Shown here: positions 19,101 to 26,759 of the stretch, one piece after another
Position numbering within the stretch: the stretch's first letter is position 1
Layout: each line of letters starts with the position of its first letter
Source of the DNA: Bacteroidota bacterium
Lineage (GTDB): Bacteria; Bacteroidota; Bacteroidia; Bacteroidales; Lentimicrobiaceae
DNA: 64,000 nt
Direction: 5' to 3'
Assembly: GCA_023417935.1 (NCBI GenBank)
Contig: JAEZDY010000042.1
Span: forward strand, 124,001 to 188,000
Made by a program: the position numbers and the translations under genes
Notes under the pieces: model-generated
Told to the model about the DNA's origin: nothing
Databases searched by the model: none
Seen by the model: only the letters and a program-made list of their open reading frames with translations

Positions 19101-19666
19101 TTATGGATACCGAGGTGTATTCTAACACTGGTGGTCAAGCCTCAAAATCTACTCCAATTGGTGCAGTTGCCAAGTTTGCAGCAAGTGGAAAGAAAATCCG
19201 CAAGAAAGACCTGGGCATGATGGCAATGAGCTATGGTTATGTATACGTGGCACAAGTTGCCATGGGCGCAAACCAAACACAATACCTGAAAGCACTACGC
19301 GAAGCCGAAGCTTATCCCGGACCATCACTCATCATTGCATATTCACCATGTATCAATCATGGAATCCGCGCAGGAATGGGTAAAGCACAGGAGCAGCAGG
19401 AGCTTGCAGTACAGGCTGGTTACTGGTCATTATATCGCTACAACCCAATGTTGGAAGCTGAAGGTAAGAACCCATTCATTATGGATTCAAAAGAGCCTGA
19501 TTTTGATAAATTCCAGGAGTTCCTGAACTCCGAAGTGCGTTATACTTCATTGAAGAAATCATTCCCTGTTGAAGCAGCTGAATTATTTGCTGCTGCTGAA
19601 GAGAATGCAAAATGGAGGCATAACAGCTATCGCAGGTTGGCTGGAATGGTTTATGAGACCAACTAA
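16130..19666 (+). CDS. nifJ: Pyruvate:ferredoxin (flavodoxin) oxidoreductase
   Basis: This single-chain enzyme of 1178 residues converts pyruvate and CoA to acetyl-CoA, CO2 and reduced ferredoxin. Domain I starts NYAAAHIAYMFSEVAAIYPITPSS. Two 4Fe-4S ferredoxin motifs lie near residue 690 (CIQCNQCSYVCPHAC) and residue 746 (CTGCGNCADVCP). The proximal cluster motif ACSGCGETPY lies near residue 814, and the TPP-binding GDGWAYDIGYGGLDH near 964. All are complete, so the enzyme should be active, and it points to anaerobic or microaerobic pyruvate metabolism. A strong terminator follows. Confidence 0.97.
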   Translation: MTKKRNFVTCDGNYAAAHIAYMFSEVAAIYPITPSSTMAEYVDEWASYGRKNIFGETVKVTEMQSEAGAAGAVHGSLQAGALTTTYTASQGLLLMIPNMYKMAGELLPAVFHVSARSLAAQALSIFGDHSDVYSTRQTGFAMLATGSVQEIFDLAGVAHLTAIRSRVPFLHFFDGFRTSHEIQKAEAPSNEDMAALLDWDALKAFRKRALNPENPVTRGTAQNPDIYFQSREAANSYYNALPDMVEEYMQQITKLTGREYHPFTYYGAPDAENVLVAMGSITDTIKEVIDYMNSIGEKVGLVSVHLYRPFSTKYFFNVMPSTVKRVCVLDRTKEPGANGDPLYLDVVEAFYDRQEKPLIVGGRYGLSSKDTTPSMIISVINNLKMNEPKNRFTVGIVDDVTFTSLPLLPEIDLAAKGTYQAKFYGIGADGTVGANKNSIKIIGDTTDKYCQAYFAYDSKKSGGVTTSHLRFGDEPIRSPYLVNTPDFVACHVPAYLEKYDMLKGLKKGGTFLLNSLWSEEETLTRIPDHMKRYIADNDINFYIINATVIAEEIGLGGRTNTIMQSTFFKISEVIPYATAVEYMKKAILKDFGKKGEEVVKMNYAAIDRGGEVTKVTIPDSWKQVTPAVSDNYSDVPEFIRNVVMPINAMKGDDLPVSAFLGREDGTFPSGTTAYEKRGIAVNVPEWIPENCIQCNQCSYVCPHACIRPFLISQEEMATLPAGTPALKAIPKTFDGLQFRIQLSPLDCTGCGNCADVCPSKSKALVMESLESQMPQQEIWDSITKNVTYKDTIVPKEQNIKNSQFAQPLFEFSGACSGCGETPYIKLITQLYGDRMMVANATGCSSIYGGSAPSTPYTTNAQGQGPAWANSLFEDNAEYGFGMATAISKLRDRIALKLAEVVKGDYNEELKAASQLWIDGQHNANLSKEASEKLLPLLAMETSPLAQELYELKQYFIKKSVWMFGGDGWAYDIGYGGLDHVIASGEDVNILVMDTEVYSNTGGQASKSTPIGAVAKFAASGKKIRKKDLGMMAMSYGYVYVAQVAMGANQTQYLKALREAEAYPGPSLIIAYSPCINHGIRAGMGKAQEQQELAVQAGYWSLYRYNPMLEAEGKNPFIMDSKEPDFDKFQEFLNSEVRYTSLKKSFPVEAAELFAAAEENAKWRHNSYRRLAGMVYETN

Positions 19667-19689
19667 CATTTAAAATAATTAATTTTGGA

Positions 19690-19716
19690 GCCGGGAATTT
19701 ATCCCGGCTTTTTTTT
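19690..19716 (+). terminator. Rho-independent terminator after nifJ
   Basis: A perfect 7-bp stem GCCGGGA/TCCCGGC with a 5-base loop is followed by eight T residues. Confidence 0.85.
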
Positions 19717-19731
19717 ACACCAAGAAATACT

Positions 19732-20586
19732 ATGAAAACATCCAGTTATCTCTACCTCATTTTGGTTATTGGCATAAGTGCATGCTACAGAACTGATAAA
19801 CCAGCCGATCCTGATCAGCCTGTTGTGATAAAGGATTCGATGAAAGTGATTGTAAACGATGAGCAGCCTCAATTTAACAAGAATGATTACATGGTGCTGG
19901 CCGCACTTTTCCATCAGCAGTCTGCAGAATACAGGGCACTATGTTACCAGGCTTATAATTTTGGAAGATACATGCTTGATATTGATTTAAAAGATAAGTC
20001 AATTGATAAGCACAGGATTGTGGTTCTCGATATTGATGAAACGGTACTTGACAATAGCCCTTATCAGGCTCAGTGTGTTATTGATGAAATAAACTACCCA
20101 GTTCGCTGGGACGAGTGGTGCTCAAAAGCATCAGCAGAAGCAGTGCCGGGAGCACTGGATTTTACTAAATATGCCAGGGCAAACGGTGTCAGCGTTTTCT
20201 ATATCACCAACAGGAAGCAGCATTTAAGAGATGTTACAATTGAAAATCTGCGAAAACTTGGTTTCCCTCATGCCGATACTACCCATGTAATAATGCGTAC
20301 AAGTGAAATCAGCAAAGAGGGCAGGCGTAATGATTTATTAGAAAAATACCATATCGCCCTTCTGTGTGGCGATAATTTGAGTGACTTTTCTTATGTATTT
20401 GATGAGGTGCCAAATAGTCTCAGAAAGACCGAAGCAAGCAGACTACAGGAGGAATTTGGCAGTAAGTTCATTGTACTGCCTAACGCTATGTATGGTGATT
20501 GGGAACTTGAAATATATAAAAGGCAGAAACAACAAAGCGACAGTGTAAAGTCAATGAAGAGGATTAACGCGCTTCAGGGATTTTAA
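19732..20586 (+). CDS. Class C acid phosphatase / 5'-nucleotidase, lipoprotein e(P4) family
   Basis: This is an outer-membrane or periplasm-facing HAD phosphatase that dephosphorylates nucleotides and NMN. The signal sequence ends in a GISAC lipobox (Cys18 region). The class C motif DIDETVLDN starts at D100, with nucleophile D100 and acid/base D102. The second conserved motif is FYITNRKQHLR, and the third CGDNLSDFS. The length of 284 residues fits the family. It stands alone between the nifJ terminator and a bidirectional terminator shared with sppA. Confidence 0.92.
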   Translation: MKTSSYLYLILVIGISACYRTDKPADPDQPVVIKDSMKVIVNDEQPQFNKNDYMVLAALFHQQSAEYRALCYQAYNFGRYMLDIDLKDKSIDKHRIVVLDIDETVLDNSPYQAQCVIDEINYPVRWDEWCSKASAEAVPGALDFTKYARANGVSVFYITNRKQHLRDVTIENLRKLGFPHADTTHVIMRTSEISKEGRRNDLLEKYHIALLCGDNLSDFSYVFDEVPNSLRKTEASRLQEEFGSKFIVLPNAMYGDWELEIYKRQKQQSDSVKSMKRINALQGF

Positions 20587-20650
20587 GTAATACACAAATA
20601 CATGTAGTATAGGAGTGACTTAATGGGTAGTGAAGGCACTAATTATTATA

Positions 20651-20691
20651 AAAAATGAGAGGCTGTCATTACAAAGCAGCCTCTCATTTTT
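20651..20691. terminator. Bidirectional terminator between e(P4) phosphatase and sppA
   Basis: A perfect 15-bp inverted repeat (20651-20665 and 20677-20691) with an 11-base loop carries A-tracts on the left and T-tracts on the right. It therefore works for both convergent genes. Confidence 0.85.
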
Positions 20692-20727
20692 TGAAAACTA
20701 TTAACGTGAAAATTATCAATCAGTTGA

Positions 20728-22497
20728 TTAATTAACTTCTATTATATAAGGCATGCGGGTCTGCACTCCTTTCATATTTGATATTGACCTAACCTCTTTA
20801 AGGTAAGGATAGAAAATACCAAATTGTTTGCTAAGTATCTCATCTTCTGATTCACCAGTTAAATCTTCCATTATTTGGGTAAATGGATCTTTTTGTGCTG
20901 GTAAACTAATTATTCTGTAATCATCCAAACCAGCCATAGTTTTAGCAACTTCAATTGCCCTACGCAAACCTCCGGTTTCGTCAACAAGATTTATTCGCAA
21001 GCCGTCAATCCCGCTCCACACTCTGCCTTGGCCTATACTGTCAACATCAGCAACATCCATTGATCTTCCATCGGCAACATGGCCTATAAAAGTTTTATAA
21101 ACGCGCTCAACCGAATTAGTTATAACTTTCTCCTCATAAGACGTCATAGGGCGTGTAACTGAAATATAATCAGCATTTTCATTGGTTTTCACATGGTCAA
21201 AAGTAATACCAAGCTTGTTACTGAAAAATTTCTGGAAATCAGGTATAACCCCAAATACACCAATCGAACCGGTTAGGGTTGTAGGATTAGCAATAATTGT
21301 ATCAGCCGCGCAAGCGATATAATATCCCCCTGATGCTGCAAGATTTCCCATTGATGCGATAACCGGTTTAACCTCGCGGGCAAGGGTTACTTCTCTCCAA
21401 ATCACATCCGATGCAAGAGCACTTCCTCCTGGTGAATTAATACGAAAAACTATCGCTTTTACGCTACTGTCAAGCCTTGCTTTGCGCAATGCTTTTGATA
21501 TGCGCTCTGAGCCGATTGTAACATCATCACCATCGCCGCTTACAATGTCACCAACTGCATATACAATAGCGATCTTGTTTTTTGAACGTTTTTCTGTAGT
21601 AGCCGGTTTGTGCGATTTATACTTGTTTAATGTAACCAGGCGGAGTTTATCGTCTTTTTCAATGCCTAGTTTTGATTTCAGCATGTCAATAAATTGGTCC
21701 TTGTAGGCAGCCTGATCGGCAAAACCTTCTTCAACAGCATCCTCTGCTGTTTCCAATTTCAGTGAGTCAGCAACTGTCATCAGGTTTGCAGTTGGTATAT
21801 TTCTAGCCTGGCTTATACCATCAACCATATGATTCCAAATTGCTCCAATGTATGTTAAAGTCTGCTCTTCATTTGCCTGACTCATTTCATCAGAAATAAG
21901 CGGTTCAATGGCACTTTTATACTTTCCATGGCGGATGATCTGGGCATTAATATCAAGTTTTGCCAGCAAGCCTTTAAGGAACATTACCTGTCCGGTTAAA
22001 CCTTTAAAATCAATTGCTCCTTCCGGGTTTATTACTATCTGATCAGCAACACTTGCCAAATAATAAGCCTTTTGTGAAAAGACCTCACCGTAAGCATAAA
22101 TAAATTTGCCCGACTTCTTGAATTCAATCAAACCATTTCTGATTTCTTCCAATGTTGCTAATCCTGATGGTACATCACTCATATCAAGGTATATTCCTCT
22201 TATATTGTCATCCTCGGCAGCACTTTTAATAAGATCGAGTGTTTCAAGCAAACCGGGTGTATTGGTACTTCTAAACCCATCAATTCCACCAAATGCAAAA
22301 GGGGCAGCCGGGCTTCTTTCAGGAACAGCCTTATCAAAACTAAGGTGCAGTACTGAATTTTGGTGGATAACGACTTCTTTTTTACCCGCCAATGCAACCA
22401 TAGAGGCTATAAAGATGGAAGCTATGAAGAACATTATCAGCATGGTCAGAATAAAACCGGCCATTGATGCAAGCATGAATTTAAAAAACTGTCTCAT
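20728..22497 (-). CDS. sppA: Signal peptide peptidase SppA, 67K type
   Basis: This membrane-bound serine/lysine protease degrades cleaved signal peptides. The 589-residue long form has an N-terminal helix (FKFMLASMAGFILTMLIMFF) and two tandem ClpP-like repeats. The catalytic lysine lies in GKYKSAIEPL in the first repeat (near residue 193), and the nucleophile serine in SPGGSALASDV in the second (near residue 352). Both are conserved. The gene is divergent from folK, with an 80-base shared upstream region. Confidence 0.95.
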   Translation of the reverse strand: MRQFFKFMLASMAGFILTMLIMFFIASIFIASMVALAGKKEVVIHQNSVLHLSFDKAVPERSPAAPFAFGGIDGFRSTNTPGLLETLDLIKSAAEDDNIRGIYLDMSDVPSGLATLEEIRNGLIEFKKSGKFIYAYGEVFSQKAYYLASVADQIVINPEGAIDFKGLTGQVMFLKGLLAKLDINAQIIRHGKYKSAIEPLISDEMSQANEEQTLTYIGAIWNHMVDGISQARNIPTANLMTVADSLKLETAEDAVEEGFADQAAYKDQFIDMLKSKLGIEKDDKLRLVTLNKYKSHKPATTEKRSKNKIAIVYAVGDIVSGDGDDVTIGSERISKALRKARLDSSVKAIVFRINSPGGSALASDVIWREVTLAREVKPVIASMGNLAASGGYYIACAADTIIANPTTLTGSIGVFGVIPDFQKFFSNKLGITFDHVKTNENADYISVTRPMTSYEEKVITNSVERVYKTFIGHVADGRSMDVADVDSIGQGRVWSGIDGLRINLVDETGGLRRAIEVAKTMAGLDDYRIISLPAQKDPFTQIMEDLTGESEDEILSKQFGIFYPYLKEVRSISNMKGVQTRMPYIIEVN

Positions 22498-22552
22498 GGT
22501 GATTACTATGTTTTGTTAGTTGTTCAAAGTTAGAATATTTTAAAAAACAGAC

Positions 22553-22560
22553 TACATTTG
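22553..22560 (+). promoter_or_regulatory. Bacteroidota -7 box upstream of folK
   Basis: TACATTTG followed by C matches the phylum -7 consensus and lies 16 bases before the folK ATG, predicting a very short leader. Confidence 0.45.
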
Positions 22561-22576
22561 CCGCAAATAATATTAC

Positions 22577-23059
22577 ATGAATGAAGCGTACCTGATTTTA
22601 GGAAGTAATATTGGTGACAGAATACTTATTATTGCCCACGCGTTAGAACTAATATCAGCTAAAGCAGGTATTATTAACGCTGCATCATCATTTTATGAAA
22701 CTGAACCATGGGGAACAGATAATCCACTTCCATTTATTAATAAAGTAATCAAAATTCAAACTGAGTTAAAGCCTGTTGAGTTACTTGGTACTATACTTGA
22801 AATAGAGAACGAATTCGGTAGAATCAGGACTGAAATACGCAACGAACCAAGAACCATTGATATTGATATTCTTTTCTATGCAGATTCCATAGTAAAACTA
22901 GAGCATCTGGAAATCCCGCATGCAAGATTACATTTGCGACGTTTTGTGCTTGTTCCGCTCGCTGAAATTGCAGCCGATTTTGTACATCCGGGCTTGCACA
23001 TGACTATTGGAAAGTTATTGGAAACCTGCACTGATACAAGCTGGGTGAGGAGTATGTAA
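22577..23059 (+). CDS. folK: 2-amino-4-hydroxy-6-hydroxymethyldihydropteridine diphosphokinase
   Basis: FolK pyrophosphorylates the pterin precursor of folate with ATP. The 160-residue protein has LILGSNIGDR at the N-terminus, SSFYETEPWG, IENEFGR, and the signature RTIDIDILFYAD plus IPHARLHLRRFVLVPLAEI. All are standard. A deoxynucleoside kinase gene follows after 12 bases, a pairing common in Bacteroidota. Confidence 0.96.
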   Translation: MNEAYLILGSNIGDRILIIAHALELISAKAGIINAASSFYETEPWGTDNPLPFINKVIKIQTELKPVELLGTILEIENEFGRIRTEIRNEPRTIDIDILFYADSIVKLEHLEIPHARLHLRRFVLVPLAEIAADFVHPGLHMTIGKLLETCTDTSWVRSM

Positions 23060-23071
23060 TTTTTGTAAAGA

Positions 23072-23704
23072 ATGATGTATAATTATATTGCAATTGAAGG
23101 TACTATTGGTGCAGGTAAGACATCCCTGGCACAAATGCTGAGCGCTGACCTTAACTCAAGACTTATCCTTGAGCAATTTGAAGAAAATGACTTTCTCCCT
23201 AAGTTTTATAAAGATCCTGACAAGTATGCGTTTCCATTAGAATTGTCATTTCTTGCCAGTCGATTTCAGCAGTTAAAAACAGAATTATCAGTTACTGATT
23301 TATTCAGGAATACTATTATTTCTGATTACTTTATTAATAAGTCACTCATCTTTTCAAAAGCAACATTACCCGAGGATGAATTCAATTTGTACTCCAGGCT
23401 TTTCAATATAATCAACCTCTCACTTCCGGGTCCTGACCTTATTGTTTACCTCTATGCTTCTGTAACACGTTTAAAATCGAACATTATTCTCAGGGGGAGA
23501 TCTTACGAGCAGGAAATTGAACATGCATACCTGCAGCGAATCCAGGATGGCTACTTTGAACATTTACGTAAACTCAATGATATGCGTATACTTATTGTTG
23601 ACACTAACAGACTTGATTTCGTGAATAATATGGAACACTATGAGTGGATGAAGGAAACTCTGCTTAAACATTATGACTATGGAATACACACTATAGTTTT
23701 TTAA
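23072..23704 (+). CDS. Deoxynucleoside kinase (deoxyadenosine/deoxyguanosine kinase family)
   Basis: This salvage kinase phosphorylates deoxynucleosides to monophosphates. The P-loop GTIGAGKTS lies at residues 10-18. The conserved acidic and tyrosine-rich substrate region LEQFEENDFLPKFYKDP follows, and the LID region carries RGRSYEQEIEHAYLQRI. The length of 210 residues fits the dNK family. It is probably translated with folK (12-base gap). The precise base preference cannot be assigned. Confidence 0.92.
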   Translation: MMYNYIAIEGTIGAGKTSLAQMLSADLNSRLILEQFEENDFLPKFYKDPDKYAFPLELSFLASRFQQLKTELSVTDLFRNTIISDYFINKSLIFSKATLPEDEFNLYSRLFNIINLSLPGPDLIVYLYASVTRLKSNIILRGRSYEQEIEHAYLQRIQDGYFEHLRKLNDMRILIVDTNRLDFVNNMEHYEWMKETLLKHYDYGIHTIVF

Positions 23705-23761
23705 TGAATAGTTGAAAATGTTCATTTTATTTCCTTATATTTGAATACCCATATTTACCCT

Positions 23762-24727
23762 ATGCCATCCTTTGTGCTAGCAGCCAATTTAAACACATTC
23801 CTATATATAGGTAGTTTACTGTTATTGATTCCCGGCCTGATCATAATAATTTACTACTATAGGAAAATCTCCAGGGAGAAAGAACTGCTAAAAGATCAGC
23901 TTGAAAAAGCAAATCAGCTGTATGCATCTACTGTTCAGGAGTTGGATTTCATCAAAAAAAGAGCTGAAGAATCAGATAAACTGAAATCATCATTTCTGGC
24001 AAACATGTCGCATGAAATTCGCACTCCACTTAATGCAATTATGGGATTTTCCTCTTTATTGCAAACGCCTGGTGAAAATGATGAAGAAAACCACCAATAC
24101 ATAGAAATCATTCACCGCAACAGTAATAAGTTGCTTGATATGATGGATGAAATATTTAATATTGCATTAATAGAGGCAGGTATAACAAGTTTGTATAAGG
24201 AAGAATGCCAGGTAAATGAATTGCTTACTAGTTTAGTTACCTTCTTTAATATGGAAAAAGAACTAAACGAACAAACAGATGTGAGCATCAGAATAAAAAA
24301 GCCTACACGGGAGAATTCATTCTCTATTAACACTGACCCCCGGAAATTGAGGCAAACTTTATATAACCTTATTGAAAATGCCCTGAAGTATACAAGCTCA
24401 GGGTATGTAGAGATTGGGTATGAACTTAAAAATCACTCAATGATCGAATTTTATGTTAAGGATACCGGGTTAGGGTTTCCGCAGGAAAAACTCGATATTG
24501 TTTTCCAACGATTCAGACAGGTAGATGATAGCAATACAAGAAACTTTGGAGGCATAGGACTTGGATTGACATTATCACAGAAATTTGTTGAAATGTTGGG
24601 TGGTGAAATGAGAGGTGAATCGTCACCAGGAAATGGCTCAACATTCTATTTTACAATTCCTTACGAGCCTATTACAGAAAAAGTTGAAGTTAATAAAGCT
24701 GAAAACCTGAATTCAGAATCTGTTTAA
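23762..24727 (+). CDS. Orphan membrane-anchored sensor histidine kinase
   Basis: This histidine kinase of about 321 residues has one N-terminal membrane helix (YIGSLLLLIPGLIIIIYYY) and a coiled coil. The HisKA domain carries phospho-acceptor H84 in NMSHEIRTPLN. The HATPase_c domain has N-box NLIENALKYT, G1 DTGLGF and G2 GGIGLGLTLS. There is no PAS, HAMP or receiver domain and almost no extracytoplasmic region, so the signal is unknown. I chose the ATG at 23762; a TTG at 23741 would add seven residues. No response regulator lies nearby. Confidence 0.9.
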   Translation: MPSFVLAANLNTFLYIGSLLLLIPGLIIIIYYYRKISREKELLKDQLEKANQLYASTVQELDFIKKRAEESDKLKSSFLANMSHEIRTPLNAIMGFSSLLQTPGENDEENHQYIEIIHRNSNKLLDMMDEIFNIALIEAGITSLYKEECQVNELLTSLVTFFNMEKELNEQTDVSIRIKKPTRENSFSINTDPRKLRQTLYNLIENALKYTSSGYVEIGYELKNHSMIEFYVKDTGLGFPQEKLDIVFQRFRQVDDSNTRNFGGIGLGLTLSQKFVEMLGGEMRGESSPGNGSTFYFTIPYEPITEKVEVNKAENLNSESV

Positions 24728-24843
24728 TCGTTCTGTTGCTGAATGTACATTATAATTACCTGGGTTAGGTAAATGTCTTGTTTTAATAAGACACCTTTAT
24801 TTTCAATAAACGTTAAACATAATACAACTAATTCCTGATTTCA

Positions 24844-24884
24844 AAGAATAAAAAAAAGCTGCATGTGCAGCTTTTTTTATTCTT
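24844..24884. terminator. Bidirectional terminator between histidine kinase and ECF sigma gene
   Basis: A nearly perfect inverted repeat of about 19 bp centred on GCTGCATGTGCAGC, with an A-tract on one side and a T-tract on the other, lies between convergent genes. Confidence 0.8.
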
Positions 24885-24920
24885 AATGTTATTTTTGAAT
24901 GCTACTGTTTTTAAAGTGCG

Positions 24921-25427
24921 TTAGCTTTTAAAATCTTTAAGTGAATCCATTAGCTTTTTCCTTGTAAAGAATATTCTGCTCTTAACTGTTCCGATTGATA
25001 AGTTAAGGTTTTCAGCTATTTCTTTGTATTTATAACCTTCAGTATGCATTTCAAAAGGTGTACGCTGATCTTCTTCAAGTTTTGCTATGCTGGCTTCAAT
25101 CTCCTTTGTTTGAAGTTGAGAATCAGGCGATACAAAATCTGATTTACGTGGAATATTAAGGAAATAAAGGTCTTCAGTAGTATCTACTATAGTATTTGCC
25201 TTCTGGTTCCTGCGGTAATTGTTTATGAAGGTATTCTTCATAATCGTATATGTCCAGGCTTTCAGGTTTGTGTTTGCTTCAAATTTATCTTTATGGATCA
25301 AGGCTTTAAGGTATGTGTCCTGTATAAGATCTTTCGCCTCTTCTCTGTCATTGGTTAACGTGTTGGCAAAAAATGAAAGGTTTTCGTGCAAACCTATAAG
25401 CTTACTGTTAAATTCAATTGCTGTCAT
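24921..25427 (-). CDS. ECF-type RNA polymerase sigma factor
   Basis: This small sigma-70-family factor has about 168 residues. Region 2 contains DREEAKDLIQDTYLKAL and WTYTIMKNTFINNYRR. Region 4 contains YKEIAENLNLSIGTVKSRIFFTRKKL. I chose the ATG at 25425-25427 (MTAIEFNSKL) because an unusual purine-rich AGGGGAG, resembling a Shine-Dalgarno sequence, sits just upstream. The longer in-frame reading to 25487 would cover a -7 box. No anti-sigma gene is adjacent. The nearest upstream gene on the same strand is a CarH-like regulator. A sigma factor next to such a regulator often takes part in light-induced carotenoid control, but that role is inferred. Confidence 0.93.
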   Translation of the reverse strand: MTAIEFNSKLIGLHENLSFFANTLTNDREEAKDLIQDTYLKALIHKDKFEANTNLKAWTYTIMKNTFINNYRRNQKANTIVDTTEDLYFLNIPRKSDFVSPDSQLQTKEIEASIAKLEEDQRTPFEMHTEGYKYKEIAENLNLSIGTVKSRIFFTRKKLMDSLKDFKS

Positions 25428-25474
25428 AACTCCCCTTTGTTTGAATGAATATAAGCTGTTTAACAAATAGCATG

Positions 25475-25482
25475 CAAATGTA
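25475..25482 (-). promoter_or_regulatory. Bacteroidota -7 box upstream of the ECF sigma gene
   Basis: TACATTTG followed by C on the minus strand lies 47 bases before the chosen ATG. It falls within the longer in-frame reading, supporting the shorter start. Confidence 0.4.
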
Positions 25483-25600
25483 AACATTAAGTGTCATAAA
25501 ATTGCATAAAAATGCAAAAGAAATCTTAAACAATTGAAAATAAAGAGAATAAATTAAGTTTAAAGTGTTTAAGAAATAGACTTGATAACGTGCTATATAG

Positions 25601-25688
25601 TTAACATATTATAATTGACCCCATAGTGGGACACTAATTGTCCTCTTTAAGGAAAAACAACTGAGGTTTTACTATTGTTTAACATATT
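25601..25688. repeat. Paired TTAACATATT direct repeats (possible operator)
   Basis: The 10-base sequence TTAACATATT occurs at 25601-25610 and 25679-25688, 78 bases apart, upstream of the sigma gene and downstream of the B12-binding regulator gene. The function is unknown; binding by the regulator is a guess. Confidence 0.3.
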
Positions 25689-25723
25689 GCAATGAAAATG
25701 ATCATTCTAGTATATTCTAATAT

Positions 25724-25753
25724 ACAAAAAGTTGTCCTTTATGGGGACAACTT
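25724..25753 (-). terminator. Terminator after the CarH-like regulator gene
   Basis: A perfect 9-bp stem AAGTTGTCC/GGACAACTT (25729-25737 and 25745-25753) with a 7-base loop. Read on the minus strand it is followed by a T-rich run, 28 bases after the regulator stop. Confidence 0.65.
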
Positions 25754-25780
25754 CCGGACTAATCATTTTAAATAGAAGTT

Positions 25781-26662
25781 TTATGCTGTAACTAATTGGT
25801 CGAGAAAGACACGTGGCTGCTTGATAAGCTCAATGTTATCAGGCAGTTGCAGTTTATGCTCCAAAGATTGTCCACCAGTAATATAAATTTTGTTTTCTTT
25901 AAAAGATTGGCTCAGGTGCATTATTGTTTCAGTATACTTTTTATGACTGATAGGAGTGGTAAATGTTGTGAATAAACAATCAATTTTCTGCTTATTCTGT
26001 ATTTCGGATAAATCTTCAAGTGGAAGTGACTGACCCAAATAAATGACATTATGACCGGCCTTTCTTATAAGGTAATTATAAAATAACAAACCTAGCTCAT
26101 GCCATTCATTAGGGGGAAGGAAGAGAAGGAATGTTTGTGGGTCGACTTTAAAATTACCGACCTGGCCATCTATAGCAATAATAAGCTTCTGCCTTATAAG
26201 GTTTGAAACAAAATGCTCCTGTGCCGGGTAAATTGTTCCTATTTGCCATAAAACTCCAATTCTTTCAAAAAAAGGATACAGAATGCGGGTTACTGTTTCG
26301 TCAAAACCAATTTTTATTACCGATGATGAAAGAACCCTTTCAAAGCGAACTTCATCAAAGTCAATCATTGCAAGTGTCAGTTGCTCTATTTGATTGGTGA
26401 AATCGTGAAATGAATCAGATATTTCAATGATCCTTTCGTTCATCTCGCCGTTGTCCATTGATACAATATTGGATATTTTATACCCATTGCGGTTTAAAAT
26501 GGTAACATTGAGAAGTTTTTTCAAATCCTCGTCAGAATAGTACCTGATGTTTGTTGGAGTGCGTTCAGGCTCAAATAAGCCATATCGTTTTTCCCAGATC
26601 CTGATAGTATGTGCTTTAATACCAGATAGCTGTTCCAGATCCTTAATCGAGTATTTAATCAT
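25781..26662 (-). CDS. MerR-family regulator with cobalamin-binding domain (CarH/LitR-like)
   Basis: This is a transcriptional regulator of 293 residues. The N-terminal MerR winged helix covers residues 1-70 (HTIRIWEKRYGLFEP). A helical B12 cap domain carries W139-x9-E149-H150, and a Rossmann B12-binding domain carries the ExHxxG motif E186-W-H188-E-L-G191. H188 matches the lower cobalt ligand of CarH, and W139 the residue that shields adenosylcobalamin. Such proteins repress promoters in the dark and release DNA when light cleaves adenosylcobalamin. The residue after W139 is glutamine rather than the histidine found in Thermus CarH. An ECF sigma gene lies downstream. The target genes are not in view. 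Confidence 0.88.
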   Translation of the reverse strand: MIKYSIKDLEQLSGIKAHTIRIWEKRYGLFEPERTPTNIRYYSDEDLKKLLNVTILNRNGYKISNIVSMDNGEMNERIIEISDSFHDFTNQIEQLTLAMIDFDEVRFERVLSSSVIKIGFDETVTRILYPFFERIGVLWQIGTIYPAQEHFVSNLIRQKLIIAIDGQVGNFKVDPQTFLLFLPPNEWHELGLLFYNYLIRKAGHNVIYLGQSLPLEDLSEIQNKQKIDCLFTTFTTPISHKKYTETIMHLSQSFKENKIYITGGQSLEHKLQLPDNIELIKQPRVFLDQLVTA

Positions 26663-26759
26663 TGGTCTTTATGTTGTAATGATTGCTATTTTCTAAATTC
26701 AGCTAAATAACAATACATTAGTCAAAATGTTTCTTCCCCAAAGCTATCTTGTTGAATGT

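Larger units (their letters stand above)
25428..25780. other. Intergenic region between CarH-like regulator and ECF sigma gene
   Basis: This is a 353-base AT-rich region with no open frame of interest. It holds the sigma-gene -7 box, two copies of TTAACATATT (25601-25610 and 25679-25688) and a terminator for the regulator gene. The presence of a terminator plus a new promoter suggests the sigma gene is transcribed separately. The TTAACATATT pair could be an operator. Confidence 0.5.
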
